Shown: positions 46,601 through 56,360, counted from the stretch's first letter. The stretch is DNA of 64,000 nucleotides from Cordylochernes scorpioides (GCA_030710605.1 CP092872.1:93770627-93834626); one strand, 5' to 3'. Program-made: numbers and translations. The notes: generated from the sequence alone by a model not told the origin.

Positions 46601-47584
46601 CCGTACCCAGATATCGACAAAGCTAGAAAAATTGCACACACACGCACACAAAACAAACATTTACAAGACAAAAACACTTATGACAAACGACACAAGCAAC
46701 CACATTTCGAAGTTGGTGATCTAGTGTTAGTAAAATTATATCACCACCCAAATACAGGGAAACTCGCACCATATTTCACAGGACCTCACACAATATTAGA
46801 AATTATTTCACCAAATGTGGTCCGCATAGATCGACCAAATCAACCACTTCAAAGAGACACTGACACAATCCACGTCAACAAACTTAAACTGTATACAGAA
46901 AAAATCCATTATATATCACCACCCGCCGTTAACACCTATCATATAAAGCACAACCCCAATTACACGTTCCCTTTCAAACATTTAACACCCGAATTATTCC
47001 CAACAGAGTCATTAAGGTTCAAACCCACCAGCAGCGAACCTTTCAGGCATTTAGACCCTGCCATTTTTTCAACAAGACGATTTACATCACTCTTCCCCGA
47101 CGTTAAAAACTGCAAACCTGACAACCAGCTCAATCATATCACACCACTCCCTAAAGATATCAAACAGGAGAACTGCGAACCTACCAATCATTCAAACTCT
47201 ACAATTCATAAGGTTCAAGCGAATATTTCAGAGTCCCCAGTTACAAAAATGTGGACGAACATGGGGCAATATCCTATATTTCATCTGATTCTTATCCTTT
47301 GTTTGTTACTTCTGCCATACAACTGTATCCCAATTTTAGTCATCAATTACTTGTTTATCTATGCTATGCCCGATCAGAAAATCTTCGAACTACAAGAGGT
47401 AGTTTTTAATTTAGGACAAGCATTTTTTAATTTTGGACAAACAGTTTTTCATTGTGGACAAGCAATTCTTCATTGTGGACAAGCAATTCTTCATTGTGGA
47501 CAAGTATTTATAAAACTTCTCATAATTTTAGGAACCATCTTCGCAGAAAATCTAAATAAACTCCGAAGAGATAACAGTAAATGA
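43340..47584 (+). CDS. pol: Pol polyprotein (protease, RT, RNase H, integrase)
   Basis: Replicates and integrates the element. The aspartic protease has DTGA at 118-121. RT has IDYRKVN near 440 and YFDD at 542-545 (a variant of Y[VIL]DD). RNase H has its first Asp at 691 and the DHHALQWL word. Integrase has a zinc module H863, H868, C898, C901, the DDE triad D931, D989, E1025 (35 residues between the last two), and a GPY/F-like KLAPYFTGPHTILEI. No chromodomain. The last ~110 residues are unusual: a hydrophobic stretch near 1313-1344, then five 7-residue repeats of the type F-x-x-G-Q-A-x (about 1355-1391) and a second hydrophobic run. Expression probably needs +1 frameshifting from gag, so the first ATG is not a proven start. 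Confidence 0.93.
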   Translation: MYRQRDPEKINHPQCRVRTTAHPDAQVHGMHLFRRPIASSAARDTGIANANVDQSRRSTKKCGRCKQSQNNQPRFHNNQVKPGTPQPSSPFETEVGSLNQLTVKLFLTPNVSCPFLIDTGASLSIVPYSIYHMLKTHLPNLTLEGQSLHLQTLNGFAKTMGKLAIPLTIGQISRKEYFHVVNAPLPFGILSINSLHKFRLTIDFNKCTILQLGAPLSTLSYHFNHVSNVCTYWQCQAMSQKIFPTSQLSAYDNHCVHSLRKPHLSTCPFFTKANCPFYMPSNNQTTTTSTYEPVQNAPTQRDNSHTKNIDDHTPLHNSHMTNPHNEIDTHTNTQQKPLPHAYYNTTPNTHYTPQFTTLLQRYTHIFSQDKFNVPCLRIPPVKIPTNSEKIITIRPYRVPICDQQEIRNQIQQMLENGIIEQSFSPFSSPVTLVTKRDKTKRFCIDYRKVNELISSDVHPLPRIEDILDRLAQAKYFSTADISSAYWQVPIHPDSRPLLAFATFEGLYQPTRLPFGLKTSPQIYERAISQVLQRHGLDCVAHYFDDFIIYSNTLEEHQNHLRQFFAFCEAERLQLNFAKCEFFKQSINFLGYTITAGTITPLTRNTDIIHAIKQPHNRKTLQSFLGAVNVYNKFIPEYARLRAPLNNLLKKDVAWNWNEACQEAFIDLKGNLTQHPILHLYKEGLPCQVYCDASTLGIAGILKQVHPDGNVYPVQYFSRTLRPHEKNYSISELECLAIVESVEKFRIYLMGRKFTIFSDHHALQWLKTIKNPSGRLFRWSLRLSSYEYEVRYIKGKLQYEADLLSRNPFCGFLDATLIKTHQPPPSKESSLTIDRNGLHTVSRKGVTKIILPKPLIQQLLQTVHTQYNHPGISQMSRIISTQYYWQGMSKDIKQRVKTCPTCQLTKRPVGPTYGELSQPPESKEPFDLLSLDTIAGFAKYGNTKIYLHVVVDHFSRYAWTFPSKSTSTTTYQQVLKRVSQDGSPKRLLTDRAPAFTSPKFRSFLLNRNIHPLITTSNNPQANGLCERLNATLTGKLRLLHLENPKVAWTKLVKKVTLIYNKTPHSTTGFPPIYLMFGILSPEISNHNTPYPDIDKARKIAHTRTQNKHLQDKNTYDKRHKQPHFEVGDLVLVKLYHHPNTGKLAPYFTGPHTILEIISPNVVRIDRPNQPLQRDTDTIHVNKLKLYTEKIHYISPPAVNTYHIKHNPNYTFPFKHLTPELFPTESLRFKPTSSEPFRHLDPAIFSTRRFTSLFPDVKNCKPDNQLNHITPLPKDIKQENCEPTNHSNSTIHKVQANISESPVTKMWTNMGQYPIFHLILILCLLLLPYNCIPILVINYLFIYAMPDQKIFELQEVVFNLGQAFFNFGQTVFHCGQAILHCGQAILHCGQVFIKLLIILGTIFAENLNKLRRDNSK

Positions 47585-49377
47585 AAAGATAACCAACCAG
47601 TGTCGGAGAAATCACGCTCCAAAAACAAGATCTGAGCCGCACCAAAAATAAATAGACGGCAGGAAATGAGATTTGAAACACCACGACAGGAAGTATAGTC
47701 CACGGAGGTTAAATTCGGCCTCTGTAAACAAAGCGGAGCGCCTTCGTCCGATCTCCAATTTCCCTCCCTCTCTTTTGCCCGACACACCCCACTTCCGTAT
47801 CTCTAATTACAAGGAGAAGATCCCCTATTGAGGTCGACTGGGAACCTCACTATGCCACCGGTTTTGATTCCAGTTCGAGTCTACATATCGATTTTTACCA
47901 ACCAATTACACATCCACGAAACAACACCTAGAACTAACTCACACAACTCTTACACAACCGACTTCTAACATTTTTCACAACACACACACAAAGACAAAAA
48001 ATTACACATAAAGGTTATATAGATTTCCATGTCTCCTGTACACAGCATAAACGCACTTGAGGGCTAGAATCACGTTTTTCACCTAAGTGTCGATACAGAC
48101 GAGACAAAAAATTTATAGGGCATAATTGAGCAAGTAAAACATTTATAGGGCAAAATGGAACAATCAATACATTTAGATCAGGGCATGTAGATACCATAGG
48201 GTTCCAACCAATACATCTTATTTTTCATATCAATCATTTTATTATTTTCTCTCAATTAAAAGTTAAATATTTAATCAATTTATCAATTTATTCAACTTAT
48301 TACCACTTTTTATCATTAATTATCATTTTTTTTTTTCCAATTATTTTATATTATCATTTTTATTTATCAATTATCATTCTATTTACCACTTGACTTATAT
48401 TGTCACAACTCAATTATCAACGAAAACACTGGTTTTCGATTAAACTAAAAACATTAAATCACCCTTTGTTGTTGAAACCTTTTATTTTTCTTTTTTTTTT
48501 TCTCAAGCACTCACCTTTGATTTCGCTCAACTTTTATTTTTATTTTTATTTTGATTTCTCACAAGCCCTAATAAAATTCCCTCGGTCTCCATTCCCAATT
48601 CCGAGCTAGAATATAATTAGGCATTTTTCCTTTTTTTTCTCACCACGCACCAAACATTCACTTTGATTTCGTTCAACTCTTATTTTTATTTTTACTTTGA
48701 TTTCTCAAAAGACCTAATGAAAACCCCTTCGATTTCATTCCCAATCTCAAGTAGGATAGTAATTAGGCAATTCTTTTTTTTTTTCACCAACGCAACAAAG
48801 CATTTTCTCTTTTTTTTTCATACAACAAGGCTTTTTCCTTTTTGTGCAACCAAACCTTCACTTTGATTTCATTCAACTATTCTTATTTCACTTTGTTCTG
48901 ATTTCAAAGCACCTTATGAAATTTCCTCGATTCCTTTTTCTCAGAATTCGAGCAAAAAAGTAACTAAGCAGTTGTCTTTGTCACCATGCAACAAAATATT
49001 TTCCTTTTTCAACCAAACACATTCAATTTTGATTTCATTCAACTATTTTATATTATTTTTATTTGATTTCAAAAGCCTTAATAGAACTCCCTCGATATCA
49101 TTTCTTATCTCGGGTAGAATTCGTTTAGGCGCATTTTCTTTTTGCCCACTATGTACCATAACATTCATTGATTTCTTACAATTAAAAAATTTTTGATTTC
49201 TATTAATTATACTCAACCTATATCATCAACCCCATTCTATCTTACTTTTATGTCACCAGCCATGCTTGTATATAGACTCAATACCCACAACTAATTTTCC
49301 CACAAAATTATTTTTCATTTTACAGAATTCTCTCAGGCTAACCCCTTCTTGAATTCTTCACATGTAGGGGGCGCATC
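47585..49377 (+). repeat. 3' noncoding part of the LTR element with internal repeats
   Basis: No long frame. Pyrimidine-rich repeats anchored by CTTTGATTTCNNTCAAC occur near 48517, 48661, 48861 and 49027, each followed by TTTTATTTTGATTTC, CCTAATNAAA and CCCTCGATTTCATTCC-type words. The spacing is irregular (about 145-200 bp). A G-run (GTAGGGGGCG, 49364-49373) just before the 3' LTR is the likely polypurine tract. An env gene is not evident. Confidence 0.75.
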
Positions 49378-50193
49378 TGTCATAATTTGTATATAATTAA
49401 ATGCAACCCCGACCCACTATGTATGTACCATGTATGATTTTCAAAGACTTAATAAAGAACAAGGTAACTGGAGGAAAGAAAGTAACAAAAGATATAGGAA
49501 GTAAGACTAAAGCTGGCACGACTATTTTGGCACCCCTGTGTCAACATTGCAGGGGCAGAGACCGGGCGTCTCTAGTGACCGCAGAAGTTATATTAGACAA
49601 GAAGCACTCGACACTTCCTGGAAAAACAGGATGTATTCGGTGACCAGAAGTTATAAATATTAAGCTAACGCCCAACATTTCCGGCAAAGATAGGACGTAT
49701 TTGATAACACGGAAGTAAATAAAGTCAAAATGGCACTCGACACTTCCTATCAAAGCAGATCATATCTTTCACCAAAGGAAACCGCCGGCCTATCAGAAGA
49801 TAGCACCTTAAGTAGGTCAACCAATAGAAAAAGATCATGTGAGATCTCTCAACCAATCAGAGAGAAACTGACTCGTGGTGTTAAATCGAAAGACAAGAAT
49901 AGTTAGTTACGCTTTGGCTCCCAAGGAGGTGACATCGGCTCTAGACCTCTCCCCTTCTGCTCATCCCACAGCTAAGTACAATCACCGCCATGTGATCAGC
50001 TAATTAATAAGTCAAATCGCTCAGCTCTTATCAAATTTTCTTTCCTCCAACCCGTTGCCTTTATTTTCAAACTCAATCACGTGTCCTGATTATTCCTAAC
50101 TGTATGCTGCAACTTCCACTCAAACGACTGCGTTTCAATCAATCCTCACCATTCAAATCAAACAACAAGAAACCCCGCAACGATATTGCCACA
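49378..50193 (+). repeat. 3' LTR (816 bp)
   Basis: Same length, ends and sequence as the 5' LTR as far as I could compare. Followed by TGTA, the target duplication. Confidence 0.93.
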
Positions 50194-50300
50194 TGTATAT
50201 AAACCATTGCCATTTGTGTATTTCTGTACCCGTAGAAGACGTCTTGCCTGAAAGCTTATACAATCATCCTCTTATAAAAGAATCTCTTCTCACCCAAACT
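50194..50300 (+). repeat. Penelope-type 3' end, right member of an inverted pair
   Basis: CTGTACCCGTAGAAGACGTC, TTGCCTGAAAGCTTATAC and ATCCTCTTATAAAAGAATC. It is the inverse of 41320-41400. GTAGAAGACG, a short hairpin and CTGAAAGC follow the same order as other retroelement ends here. Confidence 0.55.
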
Positions 50301-50639
50301 GTGTTTCTTCTATAGTGAATAATATTATCGTTGTCTTAATTCAGTCTCTCTCTCTCTCTAATTCCATTCTCTCTCTATCAATCCCCATCGTGAAATAGAT
50401 TTCTTAATGGATGGTGGTAGATGTTCTGGTCCTAGGTTGGACCATCAGTATTTAATCTCCCATCCTTGTATATATATTCATCAATTATTTTATTTATTAA
50501 TATCTATTTTATCTACTGTCCTATAAGCTTATGTCCATAGTTCTCTTGAAAACCATTTCTGAGATTCCATCCTTCAGTGCTGCGTATATAAGCAGAATCG
50601 TCCAATACAGTATTAGAGCTCTGAGAAGCGGTCTGGTGG
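50301..50639. other. No gene recognised
   Basis: (TC)n near 50343-50360 and AT-rich DNA. No supported feature. Confidence 0.4.
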
Positions 50640-50770
50640 ATTAAATTGGCGAAACCGCTGGGAGGGTTCACCACTGATGAGCCAAGCCCTCCCAATATAT
50701 TTTTTCATCGCAGTAAGGGCAGTAGAAGTTTGTATTATGTATAAGAGAAACATTCGTGCTTTTAAATCCT
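50640..50770 (+). repeat. Dispersed element family F copy
   Basis: TTGGC (50646-50650) pairs with GCCAA (50681-50685) around GAAACC and CTGATGA. GGGAGGG (50660-50666) pairs with CCCTCCC (50687-50693). Both helices differ from the 9188 copy by compensated changes. The tail diverges after TTCGTGCTTTTAAAT. Confidence 0.65.
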
Positions 50771-51038
50771 TTAATTTTAATATCTATTTATTCATATATC
50801 TATCATTATTAATCTTATTTATTCATTTTATGTATTTAACCTTATATAATCTTATATGGACGTTATAATAAATCAGTTTCAATCTCAATCCCATCCTTGT
50901 GAAGGATTTCAAGATGGAGATTTGTGCTGAGCGCTTACTACATGGATTCATACACCGTTCTTATTTGATCTTTTTTCTTTTTTCCCGTGTTTCTTGAAAG
51001 ATAGTTTAGATGGAACCAACTAGATTAGAAATAAAGGG
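50771..51038. other. No gene recognised
   Basis: AT-rich DNA up to the SINE. Confidence 0.35.
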
Positions 51039-51300
51039 GGTCGGTGGAAGGATGGTCTAAACCGTTGGTTTTCGACCGCTTCGACCCGGGTTCGATTCCC
51101 GCATTGGGCACTTTTTTTCTGATTAAAAAAAAAAAAATGCCCCAATGGCTCCCGATTCTTGCAAAAGTCTAACCCCACCAGCGAGTGCAAGTAACCAAAC
51201 GGGGCTCTAGCACATTTGTAAGTGCAAAGTCGAACTGCTTTTCACATGTGTAGACATGTGGTGCACTTACAGTAAAAGCAGTCGCCTACTTCTACCCACC
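51039..51300 (+). mobile_element. tRNA-headed SINE, copy 2
   Basis: The head GTCGGTGGAAGGATGGTCTA, through GGTTTTCGACCGC to CCCGGGTTCGATTCCCGCAT, is a pol III promoter region with a perfect-looking B box. The acceptor ends do not pair, so it is not a tRNA gene. The body includes AAGTGCAAAGTCGAACTGC. The tail CATGTGTAGACATGTGGTGC followed by ACTTACAGTAAAAGCAGTCG aligns with the 54-bp satellite unit (about 28 of the first 32 bases). The two copies agree over the whole length, in opposite orientation. Confidence 0.82.
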
Positions 51301-51450
51301 ATGATTATCATGGCCTGTATCACGTGTACTAGGGATAAGCAAAAAAAATGAAAAGAAAAGAAAATACACAGAGGAAATACAAATGTATGTACTATATTTA
51401 CATCAACAGTGTACTGCTTCCTGATGTGCCATGGTTTGGTGGATGTCCAG

Positions 51451-51645
51451 GCGAGGCCTAGCCCGGCTCGCCCGCAGGAGTCGCCGGAGCTGGTCCCCGC
51501 GAAGGTCCTGCGCGGGTTGCGGGCTACGACTGGGCCGGATCACCAACCGCGGGGCGGACTGCCCGGACTGTGGGCGGCGGGCGTGCAAGTGGTGCCGGCA
51601 GTACAGCTCGGACCGTGCCTGGAGGTGCCTGGTGTGCCGCGAGAG
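51451..51645 (+). CDS. Exon with Rab-effector FYVE-type zinc finger (RIM/rabphilin/Slp/Slac2 class)
   Basis: GC-rich block in AT-rich surroundings. The frame encodes four CXXC pairs (CAGC, CPDC, CKWC, CLVC) with 13, 4 and 10 residues between them and the word GRITNRGADC. This is the pattern of the FYVE-type finger (FYVE_2) in the Rab-binding region of synaptotagmin-like, Slac2, rabphilin and RIM proteins, which tether secretory vesicles through Rab27 or Rab3. The NRG and CRQY words suit the Slp/bitesize group. The exon ends at an ideal donor (GAGAG then GTGAGT at 51646). The acceptor is either before 51451 (GTCCAG) or before 51478 (CCCGCAG). Flanking exons lie outside or are not visible. Whether the gene is intact is unknown. 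Confidence 0.75.
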
Positions 51646-52244
51646 GTGAGTACGGGGCCCTTAAACCTGGCTGTTTGTGCGAGTACTTGATGTCTTCATT
51701 CAGGTACTTAGTGTCTTTGCAATTTCATTTGATATCTCTATACCATAACTTATTTTCTCGGGTTAAGAAAAAGACCTCTCCTTATCGTGCATTGAAAGTT
51801 ACTGATGGCTTGCGCCATCTGTCGGAATAAAAAAATAGCTTTTCTCGATTAATCAAGAATGGTAACTTTCTTTGCCTCCAATTTGCCCAGATTAATCTAT
51901 TAGCTTGATAGTCTTTATATAATTTTCGTGACACTCACTCCTCACTTTCTTACTGCTACTCTTTTTGTGTTGTTTTTCTTGCTTTCCTCTTTCTCTTTCT
52001 TGTTTTTTTTTCTTCTGTCTATATTGTTATTTCCTTTGTCTCACTGCTTTGTTCTTATGCATACCTCTGGTGAATCCTGTATAGGGTCAGTGACCCTAAA
52101 TAAAGGCTTTATATAATTTTCCCTGTATATAAATATCATATTACCATTAATTTATATCACTGTTTTTCCTTCATGTAATCCTATATTTCTGCTTGGAAAA
52201 TCTGTATAAGACTAAAAGGTCTTAATAAAGCTTTTGTTGTTGAT
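51646..52244. repeat. Intron-like DNA with repeat pieces
   Basis: 51763-51840 is a family G fragment (CTCCTTATCGTGCATTGAAA and GCGCCATCTGTCGG). Two retroposon tails follow: ATCCTGTATAGGGTCAGTGA with CCCTAAATAAAGGC at about 52073-52112, and AAAGGTCTTAATAAAGC with TTTTGTTGTTG at 52214-52242. (TTG)n tails after AATAAAG suggest one LINE or SINE family. No further exon is seen. Confidence 0.5.
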
Positions 52245-52445
52245 TAATCAAGAATGGGTATTTGACCAATTCTGGAATAATTAAAAATCAATGAATATTT
52301 GATATTTATTCCGATAAATGGCGTAAGCAATCAGCAACTTTCAGTTGTACGATAAAGAGATACTTTTTTCTTAATTTATCTCCCATATACTAGTACAATT
52401 TCAATTTTTGTACTATTTTTCACATTCTCAGGTTCATGATGTCTT
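52245..52445 (+). repeat. Dispersed repeat family G with upstream extension
   Basis: GATTAATCAAGAATGGGTAT, GATATTTATTCCGATAAATG, GCAATCAGCAACTTTCAGTT and CACGATA-like words in the same order as 8052-8335. Confidence 0.6.
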
Positions 52446-52911
52446 CACATAGGTAATTGGTGCCTTTATGCAAGAAGTATGAAACCACGCGTTAAGTCCA
52501 CATGCAACTTTTACATATTATCCCTACAGTCTCATCGTCTTTGGATCCAAACTGGGAGAGGCTGTCCACATGTATGATAGCTATCATTTATCACGTGAGG
52601 TGTGACGTTGCTTTCGCCACTGTGATGGATGACATTTGTCAACGCCCAGAATTGTCACCTTCGCTGGTGAATGAGGTCGCTGACACTGCGAAATCCCCTG
52701 CTGCGACCTCTGGCAAATTTATCTTCCTCTTTAAAGGTCATATTAGGTCAATTTATAGTGATATTATATAGCAATCTATGTACTTACTTACTTTGACATA
52801 ATGCCATATTTCTGTATATACTCAATCTTATGAACACTTTGGCAAGTTTAGGGCAATTTGTACACAGATTTATAAATCACTACTAATTCATCGCGTAAAT
52901 AATTAAAGATA
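52446..52911. other. No firm gene; 89-codon frame
   Basis: 52502-52771 encodes a moderately protein-like frame (WERLSTCMIAIIYHVRCDVA) with normal codon composition but no family I recognise. It may be an old transposon coding scrap or chance. Confidence 0.25.
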
Positions 52912-53183
52912 TACACCTATCCCCCGATTTACACGGTACTTGTTTTACACGCGTTTTCGCTTTTACACGGTTTTCCAAATAAGTTTTTTTTTATCGCACT
53001 AAATGCTACTGTGATTGAACACATGTGCTGTGTACACATCTCACGAGGAATCCCGAGCTTATGTGCTGACTACATATTTTAACCTGTCAATGCATTTTAT
53101 TTTTATTTCTGTGTACACCTATCCCCCGATTTACACGTTTTTCTCAGGAACGTATCTACCGTGTAAATCGGGGGATAGGTGTA
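52912..53183. mobile_element. 272-bp TIR MITE, copy 1
   Basis: Terminal inverted repeats TACACCTATCCCCCGATTTA and its complement end the element, with TA at the edges. An internal direct repeat of the end (ACACCTATCCCCCGATTTAC) lies near 53115. The size equals copy 2 at 58360-58631. The ends resemble pogo/Tigger-like MITEs. No transposase. Confidence 0.85.
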
Positions 53184-54433
53184 TATGTAAATATATCTAA
53201 TATAACACAATAGTCTGATAGACTTCGTGCTTCTGTAATAATATAATAAAAATATAACTGAAAAACTAATTTAAAATTAGTTTTATTCCTATATAATTAT
53301 GCAAATATATATAAAGAAGAAATTTTTGTAATAAAAATTGTATCGCGGGTGTAATCTCTTGTAGAAGAACTTTTGTGCTCGAAAGCAAGAGAGATATGTA
53401 AATTAAATTTAAAAAATATATATAATAATAATACACACACACAAACCTTTATTAAGATACACAGGTCTTACAGAGGATTCTCCTTGGGGTTACAAGACGG
53501 AGAAACCTATGAAAGTGGGAAATATACAAAGGGGTAAAAATGGAGAAAGATTATATACACATGATAAATATATACAGATTATTATTTGAATGATCCTATA
53601 GAAAATAAGAATATGGATTCGGAAAAATATATATATATAATAATAACATGGAACCCCAATATTTTCACCTTAATATAAAAAGGGTTTAATAGCTGTTGTG
53701 TAATGATTTCTCCAACTTTAGCCCTTTAACTTTATTTTTCTCTTTTAATTCCTTACATAAAAACTATTAAATCCTTAAAATTTTTCTTTCAAAATGTTCC
53801 AAACTAAATTTTTTAAAATTCATTTTGTAATACAATATTGAAATGAAAAACTGCTATATTCAAAATTATTAGGGTATTTTTATTGATTATTTTTAATAAT
53901 CACAGAAAGGGAATTATAATATATATATTTTTAAAAGTTCTTTATAAAAATATTCGATTTTTATAATGAAAATGTTGGGTTTTATAACAATTATTTTGCT
54001 ATTTTATTTATTTATTTTATTTTTTTTAGTCGCAAAATAATAATAATGAATAGATATAAAGAAGGCGATAATATGTTTTAATAAATGGGCTAGAATTGAT
54101 GCAAGGTTTACCCACTATGTACTAAGTGTCAACCTGCAACACCAAACTACATCATTAACTTTATTATCTCTCATTCAATGATGAGCTCTATTCATCCCCA
54201 GCAGACTCCATCAAAATTATCTACAGGCTTGATACCCTGATATGATTGAGAAGAGATAAGAAAGAAGAAGATTAAATGGCCAACGTGAAATATCTAATTT
54301 TTATTATTATATAGATAAGTTATATGAAGAAAAAAACGAGAAGATATAAAGATAGAGAATTAGAACCACCACTTGAGAATAAGATCTGTTCAAGAGAAGA
54401 AAACCTTGTTGTTGTCGTGTCCAATGAAGAGTC
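53184..54433. other. AT-rich DNA with one SINE-like fragment
   Basis: About 54060-54280 shares GCTTGATACCCTGATATGAT and GATAAGAAAGAAGAAG with 35185-35230, so it is another copy of that repeat. AACCTTTATTAAGATACACA near 53445 is an inverted retroposon tail. The part next to 54434 is the presumed 3' UTR of the minus-strand exon. Confidence 0.45.
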
Positions 54434-54606
54434 TCAGATGTCTCCATACATCTCTATCACAGCAGCCGCACAGTCCTCTATCTTGGGTGTGTAAAGCTGC
54501 TGCTCTGGGTCTATGTCAATTTTCTGCAAGGCTGCGGCCATTGCTGGACATGAGAATATGTAGGTAGGTGTTAGTTCCACACCAGGATAGTGAAGAAAAC
54601 CTTGAT
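54434..54606 (-). CDS. Terminal coding exon of an unrecognised gene
   Basis: On the minus strand an acceptor (TTATTATTTTTAG) is followed by two bases of a split codon and 56 codons, then TGA. The peptide (QGFLHYPGVELTPTYIFSCP at its start, ending AAAVIEMYGDI) has a varied, conserved-looking composition, unlike the A/T-coded frames nearby, and no internal stop. I do not recognise the family. It has no membrane segment or known motif. An AATAAA lies about 135 bp downstream on the same strand. Upstream exons are not visible within the 1 kb examined. Confidence 0.5.
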
Positions 54607-55639
54607 CTAAAAATAATAAAAATGGGATTGAAAATAATATGAAAACAACCCACAAAGTATAACAAAAATTATTTTAATCAACAATCAATTATACATTGTA
54701 AAAATTAACCTATATTTAGGAATGAGTAAGAGAGATTGAAGCTACTTTATTACAATGTCCATATAAAGTTATATATATATGTTATATAAAATATTATATT
54801 TTATTTAAAAAAAAATTATATTTCATAGATACAAATACTCTGTTAAATCGACCGCTAGAGGTCGCGCTTTTTCCTTTATATAACCCGTTGTTGTTGTTTC
54901 TCGTTGGCCATCGGGGCTCAAAAATCATTTATTTTGGTTAGCAGCCCCATAAATAAAGATATTTTCTCTCTTCCCGATGGCCGGCTCAAAACTTTTGTAC
55001 ATTATGTAAATAATCTTTTGTTTTCCTTATTCTACTCGCCTTAAGCCAGGCATTACTTTTATCAAATTATGACTTTTTATATATTCCTTTATCTCAATTA
55101 AATTACTTATCAAAACTATTTTTCATTATCATACTTTAAAGATTTCAACCACGATTGCATTTCCATACCATAATCTTCAACATGATCTAAATTCAAGCAG
55201 AAAATCTCATTCATCTTTATTTATAACATATATATGGTTAAATAAAAAATTGAATAAATAAGACTAAATAATGATAAATATATGACTAAAATAAATATAT
55301 AAAAGAGAGAGAGAAATAAAATTACCTAGTGTTTATAAAAATGAAAAACGAATAAGCAAATAAAGGAAATAAAAGTTGTATCATTTCTAGAGAATTGTCC
55401 AGAACCAAGCGAAGCAGAATTCCTGCAGAAGAACTCTGCCAACCAGTGTTGCAGAACTTCACCTAATTTATTTAAGACCCAAACAGAGCGTAAAAAGAAC
55501 ACGTATAACCTTGTTTTTTAACATTCCCCCGATATTGCTGTGGCGGTCATTGAATGGAATTATTTATTGCTTTAAACTTTTACTGAATCTTTTGATTTGT
55601 TGATGGCTCTGAAATATTGCGGTTATTTGGTATAAAAAT
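54607..55639. other. No gene recognised (intron-like)
   Basis: If the exon at 54434-54606 is real, this is its upstream intron. A short inverted pair, GATGGCC near 54908 and GGCTCAAAA near 54975, brackets an AATAAAGATATTTTC block. No exon was recognised. Confidence 0.35.
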
Positions 55640-55740
55640 GTTTGAAAAATAGTACAAATGTGATATTGTACTGGGATAAGGTGCATAAATTATGAATGCA
55701 ACTTTCAGTTGCACGATAAGGAGATGTATTTTTCATAATA
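55640..55740 (-). repeat. Dispersed repeat family G copy
   Basis: AATAGTACAAATGTGATATT, ACTGGGATAAGGTGCATAAA and GCAACTTTCAGTTGCACGAT, joined in a rearranged order. The edge word GCGCCATC is absent. Confidence 0.6.
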
Positions 55741-56259
55741 ACGTTTGTCATTGATTAAAAATTAATTTTAAATTTTAAATTTTTTGTGTTTATATATATT
55801 TAAATGATATACAGATAATATATTTGAGGAATGACACTTCTATATCATAAATGGTTTCCACAATATAATCTCGTTTTCAAACAATTCAATAATTGCTTCA
55901 TTTTTTTTTTTTTGCATTTTCAAACAAACGAAGATAGAAAAGTACTCTATAATTTTGTTATAATGAAAAATATATATTGTTTATACGTTTTATTAAAATA
56001 TATTTCAAAAGTTTGAATAATTCAAAATCTAAATTGCGATAGTCAAAAATTTTTGTACAAACTATATAAATGTTTTTATTGATTATTATGTCCTATTTTT
56101 AAATATATATATATTTTTTATATAGCATCGTGTGTGTGTGCATTAAAGAAAAAACTCGCTTATTTTAAAAATGAAATTTACTTTTTAAAAAAATGAACAT
56201 AAAAATAACTATATATTAGTAAATTAAATTTATAAATTTAATTGCCATCTATCGTTAAT
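55741..56259. other. No gene recognised
   Basis: Very AT-rich. GCCATCTATCGTTAATA near 56245 is the edge of the following palindrome. Confidence 0.4.
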
Positions 56260-56360
56260 ATTTTACACAAATAAATTTACTGGCAATGCGCTTCTTTTAA
56301 ATTAAAATAATTTAAACGTTTAAAAGAAACGCATTGCCAGTAAATTTATTTGTGTAAAAT
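56260..56360. repeat. 101-bp palindrome
   Basis: ATTTTACACAAATAAATTTA, then CTGGCAATGCG on the left, and the exact inverse on the right. The arm word also forms the outer arms of the foldback at 37880-38240, so both belong to one family. Confidence 0.75.

Larger units (their letters stand above)
41845..50193 (+). mobile_element. Complete Ty3/Gypsy-type LTR retrotransposon (8.35 kb)
   Basis: Two 816-bp LTRs, TG...CA ends, a 4-bp TGTA duplication (41841-41844 and 50194-50197), gag, and pol ordered protease-RT-RNase H-integrase, as in Ty3/Gypsy. I found no difference between the LTRs in a side-by-side read, and both frames are uninterrupted, so insertion is recent. Pol is in the +1 frame relative to gag with a 281-bp overlap. 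No standard TGG-type primer-binding site follows the LTR. A 1.8-kb noncoding part follows pol. Confidence 0.95.

Noticed and set aside
47260-47584. Separate env gene after pol
   Set aside because: The hydrophobic part is in frame with pol without an own start region, signal peptide or cleavage-site pattern that I can support.
51039-51112. Functional tRNA gene
   Set aside because: The B box is good but the acceptor ends do not pair, the D-arm and anticodon arm are irregular, and the sequence continues into a body shared with another copy. A SINE head fits better.
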